Part shown: one piece after another, positions 9,471 to 18,042 of the stretch | Numbering within the stretch: the first letter of the stretch is position 1 | Layout of the letters: every line of letters starts with the position of its first letter | Source of the DNA: JBEBSD01 sp040394475 | GTDB lineage: Bacteria; Bacteroidota; Bacteroidia; Cytophagales; Spirosomataceae | Direction: 5' to 3' | NCBI GenBank assembly: GCA_040394475.1 | Contig: JBEBSD010000015.1 | Coordinates: 33,084-97,083, forward strand | Length of the DNA: 64,000 nucleotides | Notes under the pieces: generated by a model | Told to the model about the DNA's origin: nothing | The model's input: the letters and a program-made list of their open reading frames with translations, nothing else | Database searches by the model: none | Program-made: the position numbers and the translations under genes

Positions 9471-9824
9471 TTAACCCGCAGTGAGAAAATCCTCCCGCTC
9501 GGGATGGAAAATGTCAATGAGCACGCCCGGTTCCTTGCATAACGCGCCATGAACAAGGTTGGGGGGAACATAATAGACGTCTCCTGCATACAGTAGTTCC
9601 GTATGCCCGTCGATGGTCATTTCAAATGCGCCGCTGGCGACGTAGCTTAACTGGACATGAGGATGATGGTGCAGGGCGCCGACCGCTCCTTTTTCGAACA
9701 TGACTTTCACTAACATTAACTGACCGTCATGGGCCATGATTTTACGTTTAACACCCGCACCCAGGTCTTCCCATGGAAGGGCAGCATCGGTTATCAGTAG
9801 TTGTTCTTTTTTGAGACCGGACAT
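9471..9824 (-). CDS. kdgF: KdgF-like cupin, unsaturated uronate linearisation
   Basis: A 117-residue single-domain cupin. Sequence order matches KdgF: WEDLGAGVKRKIMAHDGQLMLVKV, then FEKGAVGALHHHPHVQLSYV (metal-binding His cluster), and later PPNLVHGAL and DIFHPEREDFL. KdgF converts the 4,5-unsaturated monouronates released from pectin or alginate into linear ketouronic acids, the step just before KduI. It starts 3 bp after the stop of the esterase-GH28 gene, so the two are translated from one message. Another cupin role cannot be excluded, but neighbours and motif order agree with KdgF. Confidence 0.85.
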   Translation of the reverse strand: MSGLKKEQLLITDAALPWEDLGAGVKRKIMAHDGQLMLVKVMFEKGAVGALHHHPHVQLSYVASGAFEMTIDGHTELLYAGDVYYVPPNLVHGALCKEPGVLIDIFHPEREDFLTAG

Positions 9825-9827
9825 ATT

Positions 9828-12134
9828 TTAAGGGATGGTGATTTGCGATTGCCGCGCTTTACTGGTATCCGTGTGCAGAAGCTGTACTCCCTCCGAACGA
9901 CTGCCGCTTACCTGAAGAATTGTTTCGGTACCCGGCGTGTAGGTCAGGTTGTCGATGGTGACATTCCGGCCGTTCTGCACCCGGGCAGCGACTTTTTCAG
10001 TAGTAAGGAGGACCGCATTCCGAAGGGTGATCTGTTCCCCTTCCACACAGATAAAGCCTTTTTTCGAACGCATGGAAACGTTTTCGATGACAATGTTTTT
10101 GATACTCATCTCCGGTAGCCCCCGAACCATAATGGCCGTTTCAGCTCCCTTGCAGGTGACGTTGCGGATATGAAAATTCTGAAACCGGGGCGTACCTTCA
10201 TTGAGCGGTGCTGCTTTCATGACCGGCAGTGCATTTTGCTCGCCTGGCTGCGGGACAGGGTCCCGGGCCTCGTAATACATATCGAACAGGATCGCTTCTC
10301 CCGGGATATTGGTCATGTTAATGTCCGAAATATAAATATTTTCCACGACCCCTCCGCGACCACGCGCGGTTTTGAAACGGAGTCCGACGTCCGTTCCGAG
10401 GAAGTTGCAGTTGGTTACATATATATTGTTCACCCCGCCGGACATTTCACTGCCGATTACGAAGCCGCCATGACCGTGGAAAACGGTTGAATTACGGACG
10501 ATAATGTTTTCGGTCGGGACCCCGCGTCTGCGGCCTTCTTCATCGCGCCCCGACTTGATGCAAATACCGTCATCCCCCACGTCGAAGGTGGCATTTTCAA
10601 TAAGGCCGAACCGGCAGGACTCAAGGTCCAGCCCGTCCCCGTTTTGGGCAAACCAGGGATTGCGCACGGAGACATTCCGGATAATAATATGCTCACAAAG
10701 CATTGGGTGAATATTCCAGGCAGGCGAATTCTGAAAGCTGACCCCCTCCAGCAGGATACGCCGGCAATCGGTAAACCGGACCATATTGGGACGCAGGAAC
10801 TCCTTGATATTTTCTGAATTTTCAACGGTGTACCCGGCGGAAATCCTGCCCGCACCAGGTGTTTCATGGCCTAATTTGGCACGTGCTGTGGGGTACCATA
10901 TCTTTTCTTCTTTGTCCAGTATTCCGCCGGATGCAACGAGTTGCTTCCATTGACCGGCGGTCAGCTTTTCCTTCTTAACCTGCCGCCACACCTGCCCGGC
11001 GCCGTCAATAATGCCTTTTCCGGTAATGGCAATGTTGGAGGCCTGGCTGGCGCTGATAGGGGACTGGCACCGCACGGCATCCTGTCCTTCCCAACTGGTG
11101 ACTACAATCGGGTAATCGTCGAAACGGTCACTGAATTGCAGCAATGCGCCTTCGGAGAGGTGCAGGTTGACATTGCTCTTCAGGACAAGCGGACCGGTAA
11201 GCCAGAAGCCTGCAGGGACAACCACGGTACCGCCACCCGCCTGATGGCAGGCGTCGATTGTCTTTTGAAGCGTTGCTGTGGCAGGTTCGACACGGTTTGC
11301 GGGGATAGCGCCGTAGTCCTGGAGGTGAAATGTGTCAAGAGGGAACCTGGTCGTTTGGATTTTGGGTAATTCAAACTCGTACTGATAGGTCGAGCCGAAC
11401 GTTTTCAGCAGGTTGACAAGCGGAAGCTGCTGATCGCGGATGGCTGCGGCAACCGTGCCCGCGATCAATTCTGCTCCGTAGCGTGAAAAATGGGTGTCGT
11501 CCAGCACCCCCTTCGGATATTTCGGGTAATAGCCGCCCGGAAAGTGAAGAAACAGTTCTTTGGAAGCTTCGGCCCCCAGCGATTCCAGGAGTGCGCCGCT
11601 CCGCTGATGAAGGTCGATTACAGGCACATGCGCCGCTTTTCCAACCGCTTTTACGGCTGCAGGATAGTCACCGTGAGTGTCGAAAAACTTCCCGCCGGTA
11701 TCGAATCTTCTGCGCATCACGGGAGTAATCAGCACAGGAAAGGCTCCTTTTGCCCTGGTTTCCCGGATAAACCGGTTCAGGTTTTCAGGATAGCGGTCGG
11801 TTGGGCCCGCATAGCGCGTGCTGTCCTGGAACTTCTGGTCGTTATGCCCGAACTGGATCAGCACATAGTCTCCGGGTTTCAACAGCGACACAACTTTTTC
11901 CCACCGCTTTTCAGTAAGAAAACTTTTACTGCTGCGCCCGTTGACGGCATGGTTGGAAACGATTGCTTTTCCCCGATCAATATATTCGGCAAATACCGTA
12001 CCCCAACCGGTTTCAGGGGCATCACCCGGGCTTTTGTCGGCCATCGTTGAATCACCGATCAGGAAGATGACCGGTACAGGCTCCGGGGAGCGGAAGCTAA
12101 CAAGCAGCAGCGCAAATAATAAGAGTTGTTTCAT
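9828..12134 (-). CDS. Secreted rhamnogalacturonan acetylesterase (SGNH) - GH28 polygalacturonase fusion
   Basis: A 768-residue two-domain pectinase. Residues 1-16 are a signal peptide. Residues about 20-255 form an SGNH/CE12-type esterase: nucleophile Ser29 in GDST, oxyanion motifs NGRSSKS and QFGHNDQK, and the terminal DDTHFSRYG with the catalytic Asp and His. From about residue 275 a right-handed beta-helix of family GH28 begins (DYGAIPANRVEPATATLQKTI). Its catalytic motifs are NGDGLD, GDDGICIKSG, GHGGFVIGSE and RFKTARG. The product would remove acetyl groups and hydrolyse the galacturonan or rhamnogalacturonan backbone. It forms an operon with kdgF. The start at 12134 lies at the edge of a duplicated upstream block. 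Confidence 0.92.
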   Translation of the reverse strand: MKQLLLFALLLVSFRSPEPVPVIFLIGDSTMADKSPGDAPETGWGTVFAEYIDRGKAIVSNHAVNGRSSKSFLTEKRWEKVVSLLKPGDYVLIQFGHNDQKFQDSTRYAGPTDRYPENLNRFIRETRAKGAFPVLITPVMRRRFDTGGKFFDTHGDYPAAVKAVGKAAHVPVIDLHQRSGALLESLGAEASKELFLHFPGGYYPKYPKGVLDDTHFSRYGAELIAGTVAAAIRDQQLPLVNLLKTFGSTYQYEFELPKIQTTRFPLDTFHLQDYGAIPANRVEPATATLQKTIDACHQAGGGTVVVPAGFWLTGPLVLKSNVNLHLSEGALLQFSDRFDDYPIVVTSWEGQDAVRCQSPISASQASNIAITGKGIIDGAGQVWRQVKKEKLTAGQWKQLVASGGILDKEEKIWYPTARAKLGHETPGAGRISAGYTVENSENIKEFLRPNMVRFTDCRRILLEGVSFQNSPAWNIHPMLCEHIIIRNVSVRNPWFAQNGDGLDLESCRFGLIENATFDVGDDGICIKSGRDEEGRRRGVPTENIIVRNSTVFHGHGGFVIGSEMSGGVNNIYVTNCNFLGTDVGLRFKTARGRGGVVENIYISDINMTNIPGEAILFDMYYEARDPVPQPGEQNALPVMKAAPLNEGTPRFQNFHIRNVTCKGAETAIMVRGLPEMSIKNIVIENVSMRSKKGFICVEGEQITLRNAVLLTTEKVAARVQNGRNVTIDNLTYTPGTETILQVSGSRSEGVQLLHTDTSKARQSQITIP

Positions 12135-12259
12135 GTGAATAAAAGGTTATCAGCTTTCGGCAGTCAGCTTTCAGCGGGGCCGCCCAGGCATTTATTCATC
12201 TACGGTTTTTGTGCAATCCATTTTCTGATAGCTGATTGCTCATGGCCATTTCATCTGTA
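12132..12259. repeat. Duplicated upstream block, copy A
   Basis: Two segments are shared with 33653-33802: 44 bp beginning at the start codon (41 of 44 identical) and 54 bp at 12206-12259 (identical). The sequence between them differs. Both copies sit directly upstream of unrelated minus-strand genes. Confidence 0.85.
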
Positions 12260-12331
12260 TAAATAGTACAACTAACCGGGTGATTTTGGATTTACGATTG
12301 ACGATTTTAGATTTACGATTTTATGATTTTG

Positions 12332-12401
12332 GATTTCCGACCGCTGAAATCCGATAGCTGATCTCCGATTTCCGACCGCTGAAATCCGATAGCTGATCTC
12401 C
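12332..12401. repeat. Two perfect tandem copies of a 35-bp unit
   Basis: The unit begins GATTTCCGACCGCTGAAATC and is repeated exactly (12332-12366 and 12367-12401). It is preceded from 12287 by imperfect 10-bp repeats of the word TTTACGATTT. The array fills the gap between the esterase-GH28 gene and kduI. Confidence 0.9.
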
Positions 12402-12419
12402 GAAACCATACATCGTACA

Positions 12420-13250
12420 TCATCGTAAATCAGCAATCGCTATCGGATCCATGTCGGTATAATCCTTGTTTTCACCTGCCATGCCCCAGATGAATGAATA
12501 GCCCGACGTACCGCATCCGGAATGGATGGACCAGGGCGGGGAAATGACGGCCTGGTGGTTTTGGATCCAGAGCGAACGGGTTTCCTGCGGCGGACCCATC
12601 AGGTGCAGGACCTGCTGTCCCGCGGGAACGCCGAAATAGAAATAGGCTTCCATGCGCCGGTCGTGAACGTGGGCCGGCATGGTGTTCCATACGCTTCCGG
12701 TATGCAGGGTGGTCAAGCCCATTACAAGCTGGCAGCTCTGGATGCCGTCTGCGTGGATATATTTGGAAATGGTGCGGAGATTGGAGGTTTCGGCGCTGCC
12801 GGCAGTCATGGGAGAGGCGTCTTCGCGCGTGTATAAAGTCGCCGGATATGCCTGGTGTGCCGGGGCGGAAAGCAGGTAAAACAGGGCGGGCAGTGAAGCG
12901 TCCCGGCTGTCGAACTGTACGTTTTGAACCCCTTTGCCAAGGTACAGGCAACTTTGGGGCGCGAGCTCCCACACCTTGCCATCAGCAGTGACCGTCCCGT
13001 GACCGCCCACATTGAGAATGCCGATTTCCCGTCTTTCCAGAAAATATCCGGACCGCAGGTTCTCGTGAGCGGCCAGGTGCAGCGATTCGCCGACCGGTTG
13101 CGCGCCTCCTATCATGACCCGGTCATAATGCGAGTAGGTCCAGTGGACGTGTCCGGGTTCGAATACTTGCTCAATCAGAAACTGACGCCGTAATCCGGAA
13201 GTGTTGAGTTGAGCCATTTCAGCCTGGCTGCATGCATGTCGGATATCCAT
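12420..13250 (-). CDS. kduI: 5-dehydro-4-deoxy-D-glucuronate isomerase
   Basis: KduI isomerises 5-keto-4-deoxyuronate to 2,5-diketo-3-deoxygluconate in pectin catabolism. The start at 13250 gives 276 residues, matching the family length of about 278; the longer frame adds 20 unrelated residues. Marks are LIEQVFEPGHVHWTYSHYDR, the zinc site PAHVHDRRMEAYFYF and SPPWSIHSGCGTSGYSFIWG near the C-terminus. The gene lies 35 bp after a wrecked kduD on the same strand and is divergent from a LacI regulator. A 286-bp repeat-rich gap separates it from the esterase-GH28 gene, so the operon may be split there. Confidence 0.95.
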   Translation of the reverse strand: MDIRHACSQAEMAQLNTSGLRRQFLIEQVFEPGHVHWTYSHYDRVMIGGAQPVGESLHLAAHENLRSGYFLERREIGILNVGGHGTVTADGKVWELAPQSCLYLGKGVQNVQFDSRDASLPALFYLLSAPAHQAYPATLYTREDASPMTAGSAETSNLRTISKYIHADGIQSCQLVMGLTTLHTGSVWNTMPAHVHDRRMEAYFYFGVPAGQQVLHLMGPPQETRSLWIQNHQAVISPPWSIHSGCGTSGYSFIWGMAGENKDYTDMDPIAIADLR

Positions 13251-13284
13251 ATATAGTAAGGTAGTTAAATTTTGATTGAAGTGA

Positions 13285-13438
13285 TCAGCACCCCATTCAG
13301 CCGCTGTCAACGGTCAGGATGGGGCTTGCAAGCGCCTTGATCGCGGCGCCCGCCTCCGTCAATGACCCTGCCGATTCCCTTGTTGTACCCGGTTGCCGGG
13401 GCGGTATTTCCGGCAAGGGAAAAGTTGTTTTTATTCAT
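13285..13438 (-). pseudogene. kduD: kduD remnant (2-dehydro-3-deoxy-D-gluconate 5-dehydrogenase)
   Basis: The ATG at 13438 opens with MNKNNFSLAGNTAPATGYNK and GIG, the N-terminal Rossmann signature TGxxxGIG of short-chain dehydrogenases. After the GIG a frameshift moves the homology to another frame (SLTEAGAAIKAL), which then runs directly into ILTVDSG, a TGA, and MGC. That resembles the family C-terminus ILTVDGGWMGR with Trp changed to stop. About 200 central codons are missing. The position beside kduI and the similarity of both ends point to kduD. Identity as KduD rather than another SDR is inferred from context. Confidence 0.72.
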
Positions 13439-13521
13439 AGTAAAGGATTAAGGTGCCATTTATTCAAACGGCTATTTACGTGTTCCTTGCAAGATAGACA
13501 AGGAACAGGGCCACGATTTTC

Positions 13522-13551
13522 ATGCAATCGTTATCGGGAACGTTTGCATGG
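13522..13551. promoter_or_regulatory. Candidate LacI-family operator
   Basis: Two 12-bp arms, CATGCAATCGTT and AACGTTTGCATG, are inverted around a 6-bp spacer (11 of 12 pairs match). The site lies between the kduI/kduD promoter side and the divergent LacI gene, about 110 bp before the regulator start. The CGTT/AACG core is typical of LacI-family sites. Confidence 0.65.
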
Positions 13552-13660
13552 AGGGGATTTATAGGCTATTTTTAACAAAAAAAGGACTTCCAAACGCTAT
13601 CCTGATGCAGCGAAAGCGAACAATACGGGTAGGAGTAATTGGATTAAACAAAGGTGAGAG

Positions 13661-14695
13661 GTGGAAATCATTACCATAAAGGATATTGCGAAAGCGCTGA
13701 ATATTTCAACATCAACTGTATCCAGAGCGTTACGGGATAGTTATGAGATCAACCCGGAAACCAAAAAGCTGGTACTGGACTATGCGGAAAAGGTCAATTA
13801 CGAACCGAACCCAATCGCACTGAGCCTGAAAGAAAACAAAAGTAAATCGATCGGAGTGATTGTTCCGCAGATTGCCAATACTTTTTTTTCACAAGTCATT
13901 AACGGCATCGAGTCGATCGCTTACCTGCTGGGGTATCAGGTCGTTATTTTTCAGACCGGAGAATTATATGAAAGGGAAGTGGCCAACACCAAACAACTCG
14001 TTTCACGACGGGTAGATGGTCTGCTGGTGTCCATGTCGTCGATGACGGAAGATGAAAGCCATTTCGAACAACTCATTGTCAAGGGGATGCCTATTGTGTT
14101 CTTTGACCGTGTCCCCAAAACCATCGATGCCTACAAAATTACGTCCGACAATTACAATGGTGCCTACAAGGCCACCGCGCACCTGATTGCCAATGGATTC
14201 AGGCAGATCGCCCATGTAACCAGCCATGAAGGACTCTCCATTACCCAGGAACGACTCTCAGGCTATAAAGCTGCGCTGGCTGATCATGGCCTGACCTTTC
14301 AGCCACATTTTATACAGTATTGCCAGCACGGCGGCGCAATTGCCGATGAGATGGAACTGGCAATGAATCGTATTTTTGCCGCGGGAATTATTCCGGATGC
14401 TATTTTTGCCGCGAGCGACCGGCTGACGTTCAGCTGCCTGTACGGATTGAAAAAGAGAGGGTACAAGGTGCCGGGAGATGTCGGATTGGTCGGCTTTACC
14501 AACCTGCCGATGGTTGATTTAATGGATCCGCCCCTGACCACCGTCACACAGCCGGCTATCGAGATGGGGAACATTGCCTGTGAATGGCTCATCGACCTGA
14601 TCGAGCATCCCACCCGGATGGTGCAATACGAAACCCGCAACCTGCCTGTTTCCCTGAGCCTGAGAGAATCGTCGCAGCCAAGGGCTGCGCGATGA
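13661..14695 (+). CDS. LacI family transcriptional regulator of the pectin/uronate locus
   Basis: A 344-residue DNA-binding regulator. The N-terminal helix-turn-helix with hinge reads ITIKDIAKALNISTSTVSRA and continues to NYEPNPIALSLK. Residues about 60-335 are the periplasmic-binding-like effector domain (SIGVIVPQIANTFFSQVINGIE, FFDRVP, VGFTNLPM). It is divergent from kduI, with a palindrome in the shared gap, so it most likely controls the uronate genes and itself. The effector is probably a keto-deoxy uronate, by inference from position only. The gene converges on the permease gene with a 17-bp gap. Confidence 0.92.
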   Translation: MEIITIKDIAKALNISTSTVSRALRDSYEINPETKKLVLDYAEKVNYEPNPIALSLKENKSKSIGVIVPQIANTFFSQVINGIESIAYLLGYQVVIFQTGELYEREVANTKQLVSRRVDGLLVSMSSMTEDESHFEQLIVKGMPIVFFDRVPKTIDAYKITSDNYNGAYKATAHLIANGFRQIAHVTSHEGLSITQERLSGYKAALADHGLTFQPHFIQYCQHGGAIADEMELAMNRIFAAGIIPDAIFAASDRLTFSCLYGLKKRGYKVPGDVGLVGFTNLPMVDLMDPPLTTVTQPAIEMGNIACEWLIDLIEHPTRMVQYETRNLPVSLSLRESSQPRAAR

Positions 14696-14712
14696 TGCCG
14701 GAGCCAATACCG

Positions 14713-15945
14713 CTATTTTTTGTAAACCAGCGCCTTTGCAGGTTGTATTTTAGAGATGATGGAAGTTGGAATGAGCACAATCAGCCCCACAATCAGGATC
14801 GTGGCAAGGTTGATCCATAGCACCGTATAAGCGTCGATCGCGATAGGAACGGTGTCGATAAAATAGTTCACCGGGTCGAGCGGGATCAATTTGAACCGTT
14901 GCTGCAAACCGCATAGAACCAACCCCGTCAGATTGCCCCAGATAAGTCCTTTTACAATGATGTATAACCCGATGTGCGTGAAAACCTCGCGGATCTGGGC
15001 ATTGGGACTGCCAAGGGTTTTCAACAGCCCGATCAGTGGCGTTCGCTCCATGATCATGATCAGCAGGACGGATATGATATTGAAACAGGCTACAATCAGA
15101 ATGAGCGTAATCAAGACGGTAGTATTGGTGTCCATCAGCAGGAGCCAGTCAAACATCAGCCGGTGGAGATCTGTGATTTTCATCAGGAACATATCGGCCG
15201 GCGTGCTTTCGAATAATTGCCGGTACACCTGGTCGAGTTGGGTGAAATCATTGACATACAGCTCATAACTCCCCACTGTATGCGTATCCCAGTCATTGAT
15301 CCGCTGTACCAGGCCAATGTCGCCAATCAGCATTTTGTCGTCAAACTCCTCAATCAGCCCGGTTTCATAGATGCCTGCGACCGTCAGGTTACGGACCCGG
15401 GGCGGGTTTTTGACAAAGTAGATCAGCACCTTGTCCCCGGGTTTCAGCAGCAGCTCCCTGGCCATTTTTCGGCTGATGATCACTTCTGTTGAATAGGTGG
15501 AATCGGCGGTCTCGTAATCGATGAGCCGGCCGTCTACCAGACAGGTCTTAAAAAGGTCCCAGTCATAATCCCGCCCGACTCCTTTCAGGATCACTCCTTT
15601 GAGTTCGGAGGGCGTTTTGAGCACTCCTGACTGGTGGGCTACTGCCTGCCAGCGGGCGATACCCGGCACCCGTGCAAACAGCCCGTTCAGTTCCGCAGTA
15701 TTGGTGATAGGCGCTTCTTCATACAGGTTGTTCCCGGAGGTCAGTTGGGTCAGCCGCAAATGGGAGCCAAACAGGAAAACCTTTTCCTGCATGGCTTCTT
15801 TATAGCCAAACAGGACTGAAAAGGTAATAATGGCTACTGCAACCCCAATAGCGACGCCGGCCACGCCGATCCGGTAGGCCGTCGATGAAAAAGAGCCTGC
15901 TTTATTCTGACGTATTCGCCGGGATATAAAAAGTGAAAATCTCAA
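14713..15945 (-). CDS. ABC transporter permease, FtsX/LolC-E-like
   Basis: A 410-residue inner-membrane permease with the MacB/LolC topology: a first membrane helix (residues about 20-45, YRIGVAGVAIGVAVAIITFSV), a large periplasmic domain (50-270), then three C-terminal helices with the FtsX motif LLIMIMERTPLIGLLKTLGS. It probably works with an ATPase encoded elsewhere; no ATPase gene is adjacent. In Bacteroidota such stand-alone genes are usually annotated as lipoprotein-releasing permeases. Exact cargo unknown. Confidence 0.88.
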   Translation of the reverse strand: MRFSLFISRRIRQNKAGSFSSTAYRIGVAGVAIGVAVAIITFSVLFGYKEAMQEKVFLFGSHLRLTQLTSGNNLYEEAPITNTAELNGLFARVPGIARWQAVAHQSGVLKTPSELKGVILKGVGRDYDWDLFKTCLVDGRLIDYETADSTYSTEVIISRKMARELLLKPGDKVLIYFVKNPPRVRNLTVAGIYETGLIEEFDDKMLIGDIGLVQRINDWDTHTVGSYELYVNDFTQLDQVYRQLFESTPADMFLMKITDLHRLMFDWLLLMDTNTTVLITLILIVACFNIISVLLIMIMERTPLIGLLKTLGSPNAQIREVFTHIGLYIIVKGLIWGNLTGLVLCGLQQRFKLIPLDPVNYFIDTVPIAIDAYTVLWINLATILIVGLIVLIPTSIISKIQPAKALVYKK

Positions 15946-16040
15946 AAGGGAAACTATATTTGTCAGATACGTTGATCAATGGCCAAAATAACGAAAACAT
16001 TTTCGTTGAAACACTTATTTGATTTGAATCTTCAGGAGCT

Positions 16041-17312
16041 ATGGGAAATTCAAGCTGGAAAGGTAAGCATAAAATGCTGTTACACGGAGCCGTTCTCTTT
16101 TTTTGCATGCTCCTGAAGGGGGGCTGTACGGGAGCGGGGTCCGCAGCAGCGGACTCGTCACACAGGGAAGACACCCTTCCGGATCGGAAGCATGCTGCCG
16201 GTGAGGGGCAGGAACTTCGGCTGGGTATCGAGCGCCTGGACGCCTACCTGCCGTTGCTTAGCGGCAAAAGAGTAGGATTGGTTGTCAACCATACGACTAT
16301 CTTCCCTGACGGGACCCATTTGGCTGATACCTTGCTGCAGCTGGGAATTTCGGTGAAAACAATTTTTGCCCCCGAGCATGGATTTCGGGGAGAAGCGGAT
16401 GCCGGGGCTACGATTTTAAATGGGGTGGATACCCGGACGGGTCTGCCGATCCTATCCTTATACGGGAAAAATAAAAAGCCGTCTCCGGAGCAGATGAGCA
16501 ACCTGGACGTGCTGATTTTCGACATTCAGGATGTTGGTGTGCGGTTTTATACCTATCCCAGTACCATGCATTACGTGATGGAAGCTTGTGCGGAAAATGG
16601 GAAAGCATGCATTGTTCTGGATCGCCCGAACCCCAATGGCGATTATGTGGCAGGACCGGTGCTGGATCCGGAATTTGCCTCGTTTGTGGGAATGAACCCC
16701 GTTCCGGTAGTGCATGGCCTGACCTCCGGGGAACTGGCCGGAATGATCAACGGAGAACGCTGGCTGCAGGGGAATAAGTCCTGCAACCTGACGGTGATCC
16801 CTTGTACCGGTTATCAGCATCAAATGGCGTACGACCTGCCGGTGAAGCCGTCTCCTAACCTCCCTAACCGGCAATCCGTACGGTTGTATGCCTCCATCTG
16901 CCTGTTCGAACCCACTCTGGTGAGTGTCGGGAGGGGAACCGATTACCCGTTTCAGGTGATCGGGGCGCCGGGGAATGCAGCGTATGGCCCCTTTACATTT
17001 ACTCCGGTGGACAAACCGGGCGCTATGAACCCGGTGAATGAAGGGAAATTGTGCTACGGACTCGATCTCAGGACTGCGGAGATTGCCGCAACAGGATTTA
17101 CGCTGAAGTACCTGCTTGCTTTTTACGAGAAAACTCCGGATAAGACTAAATTTTTCACCAGCACAGATTTTTTTGACAAACTGGCAGGCACTGATCACCT
17201 TCGGAAAATGATCGTTGAAGGGAAAAGTGAGGAAGAAATCCTGCGCCATTTCGAGCCCGGACTGACGGTTTTCAAGGCTCTCCGAAAAAAATACCTGCTT
17301 TATCCCGATTGA
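16041..17312 (+). CDS. DUF1343 / NamZ-like exo-beta-N-acetylmuramidase lipoprotein
   Basis: A 423-residue protein of the DUF1343 family, now known through NamZ (GH171) to release terminal MurNAc from peptidoglycan fragments. A hydrophobic leader ends in a lipobox-like GGC at Cys29, so it is probably lipidated. Conserved blocks are GKRVGLVVNHTT, FAPEHGFRGEADAG, LPILSLYGKNKKP, DVLIFDIQDVGVRFYTYPST and LDRPNPNG. An AGGAG sits just before the ATG at 16041. A FadR regulator and an MFS gene follow on the same strand, with 55 bp to the next start. A role in muropeptide recycling is inferred from the family. Confidence 0.88.
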   Translation: MGNSSWKGKHKMLLHGAVLFFCMLLKGGCTGAGSAAADSSHREDTLPDRKHAAGEGQELRLGIERLDAYLPLLSGKRVGLVVNHTTIFPDGTHLADTLLQLGISVKTIFAPEHGFRGEADAGATILNGVDTRTGLPILSLYGKNKKPSPEQMSNLDVLIFDIQDVGVRFYTYPSTMHYVMEACAENGKACIVLDRPNPNGDYVAGPVLDPEFASFVGMNPVPVVHGLTSGELAGMINGERWLQGNKSCNLTVIPCTGYQHQMAYDLPVKPSPNLPNRQSVRLYASICLFEPTLVSVGRGTDYPFQVIGAPGNAAYGPFTFTPVDKPGAMNPVNEGKLCYGLDLRTAEIAATGFTLKYLLAFYEKTPDKTKFFTSTDFFDKLAGTDHLRKMIVEGKSEEEILRHFEPGLTVFKALRKKYLLYPD

Positions 17313-17342
17313 AAAAACTTCCTTTTGTCTGAAATCCTCCTT

Positions 17343-17359
17343 ATGTTTGCATCAAACAT
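17343..17359. promoter_or_regulatory. Inverted repeat overlapping the FadR-regulator promoter
   Basis: ATGTTTG and CAAACAT are perfect 7-bp arms around CAT. The left arm overlaps a TATGTTTG -7 element (17342-17349) and the right arm ends 8 bp before the chosen start. This fits an autoregulatory operator; the regulator binding it is inferred. Confidence 0.5.
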
Positions 17360-17367
17360 CAGATGAT

Positions 17368-18030
17368 ATGATGATTAAGACAAAACGGAAGAGGCAATCC
17401 TTGTCGGACGAGGTAGCAGGACAGCTCCAGGAGCAGATTTCCTTAGGGAAATACCAGAAAGGGGACCGCCTGCCGACCGAGCCGGAATTGATGCACTATT
17501 TTGAGGTGAGCCGGTCGACGATCCGGGAGGCTATTAAAGTACTGGCAAACTCGGGCTGGGTCCGGGTCCAGCAAGGTCTGGGGACATTTGTGGAAAGCGA
17601 CCGTCCGGATCCGGAAACCCTTGAACAGCGTTTCTCCAGGGTAGATGTTGCCCATCTGGAAGAGGTCCGGATGTTGCTGGAACGCAAAATCCTGGAAAAA
17701 GCGGCCGTTAACCGGACTGCGGCGCAACTGGCGCAGATGAAGGGATACCTGGAAGAAAGAAAACAATTTGCAGAAGCCGGCAACGAGAAAAAATGCATAG
17801 AGGTCGATATCGCTTTTCATACCTGTGTGGCGCAGGCTTCCGGAAATCCCATCCTGGCAGACCTGTACCGGGTATTTGCGGTACGACTCGAAGAATCCTT
17901 CCTGCTTCGTTACAACACTTCCGATAATTTCAAAATCACACAGCGGCTGCATGAACAGCTGCTCGATAGCCTGGAGCGGAGAGATTCCGCGGAGGCTTTC
18001 CGGCTTATTGAGCAAATAACCAGTTATTAA
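17368..18030 (+). CDS. FadR/GntR family transcriptional regulator
   Basis: A 220-residue regulator with an N-terminal winged helix (LSDEVAGQLQEQISLGKYQKG, then LMHYFEVSRSTIREAIKVL) and an all-helical FCD effector domain (LEEVRMLLERKILEKAAVNR, then DIAFHTCVAQASGNPILADLY with the metal-binding Asp and His). I chose the ATG at 17368; a TTG at 17347 is in frame but falls inside an inverted repeat that looks like its operator. The MFS transporter gene begins 12 bp after the stop, so the regulator most likely controls that gene. Confidence 0.92.
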   Translation: MMIKTKRKRQSLSDEVAGQLQEQISLGKYQKGDRLPTEPELMHYFEVSRSTIREAIKVLANSGWVRVQQGLGTFVESDRPDPETLEQRFSRVDVAHLEEVRMLLERKILEKAAVNRTAAQLAQMKGYLEERKQFAEAGNEKKCIEVDIAFHTCVAQASGNPILADLYRVFAVRLEESFLLRYNTSDNFKITQRLHEQLLDSLERRDSAEAFRLIEQITSY

Positions 18031-18042
18031 TAAGGGCAATAC

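Noticed and set aside
12287..12401. CRISPR array
   Set aside because: The repeats are directly tandem without unique spacers, and no cas gene is in the window.
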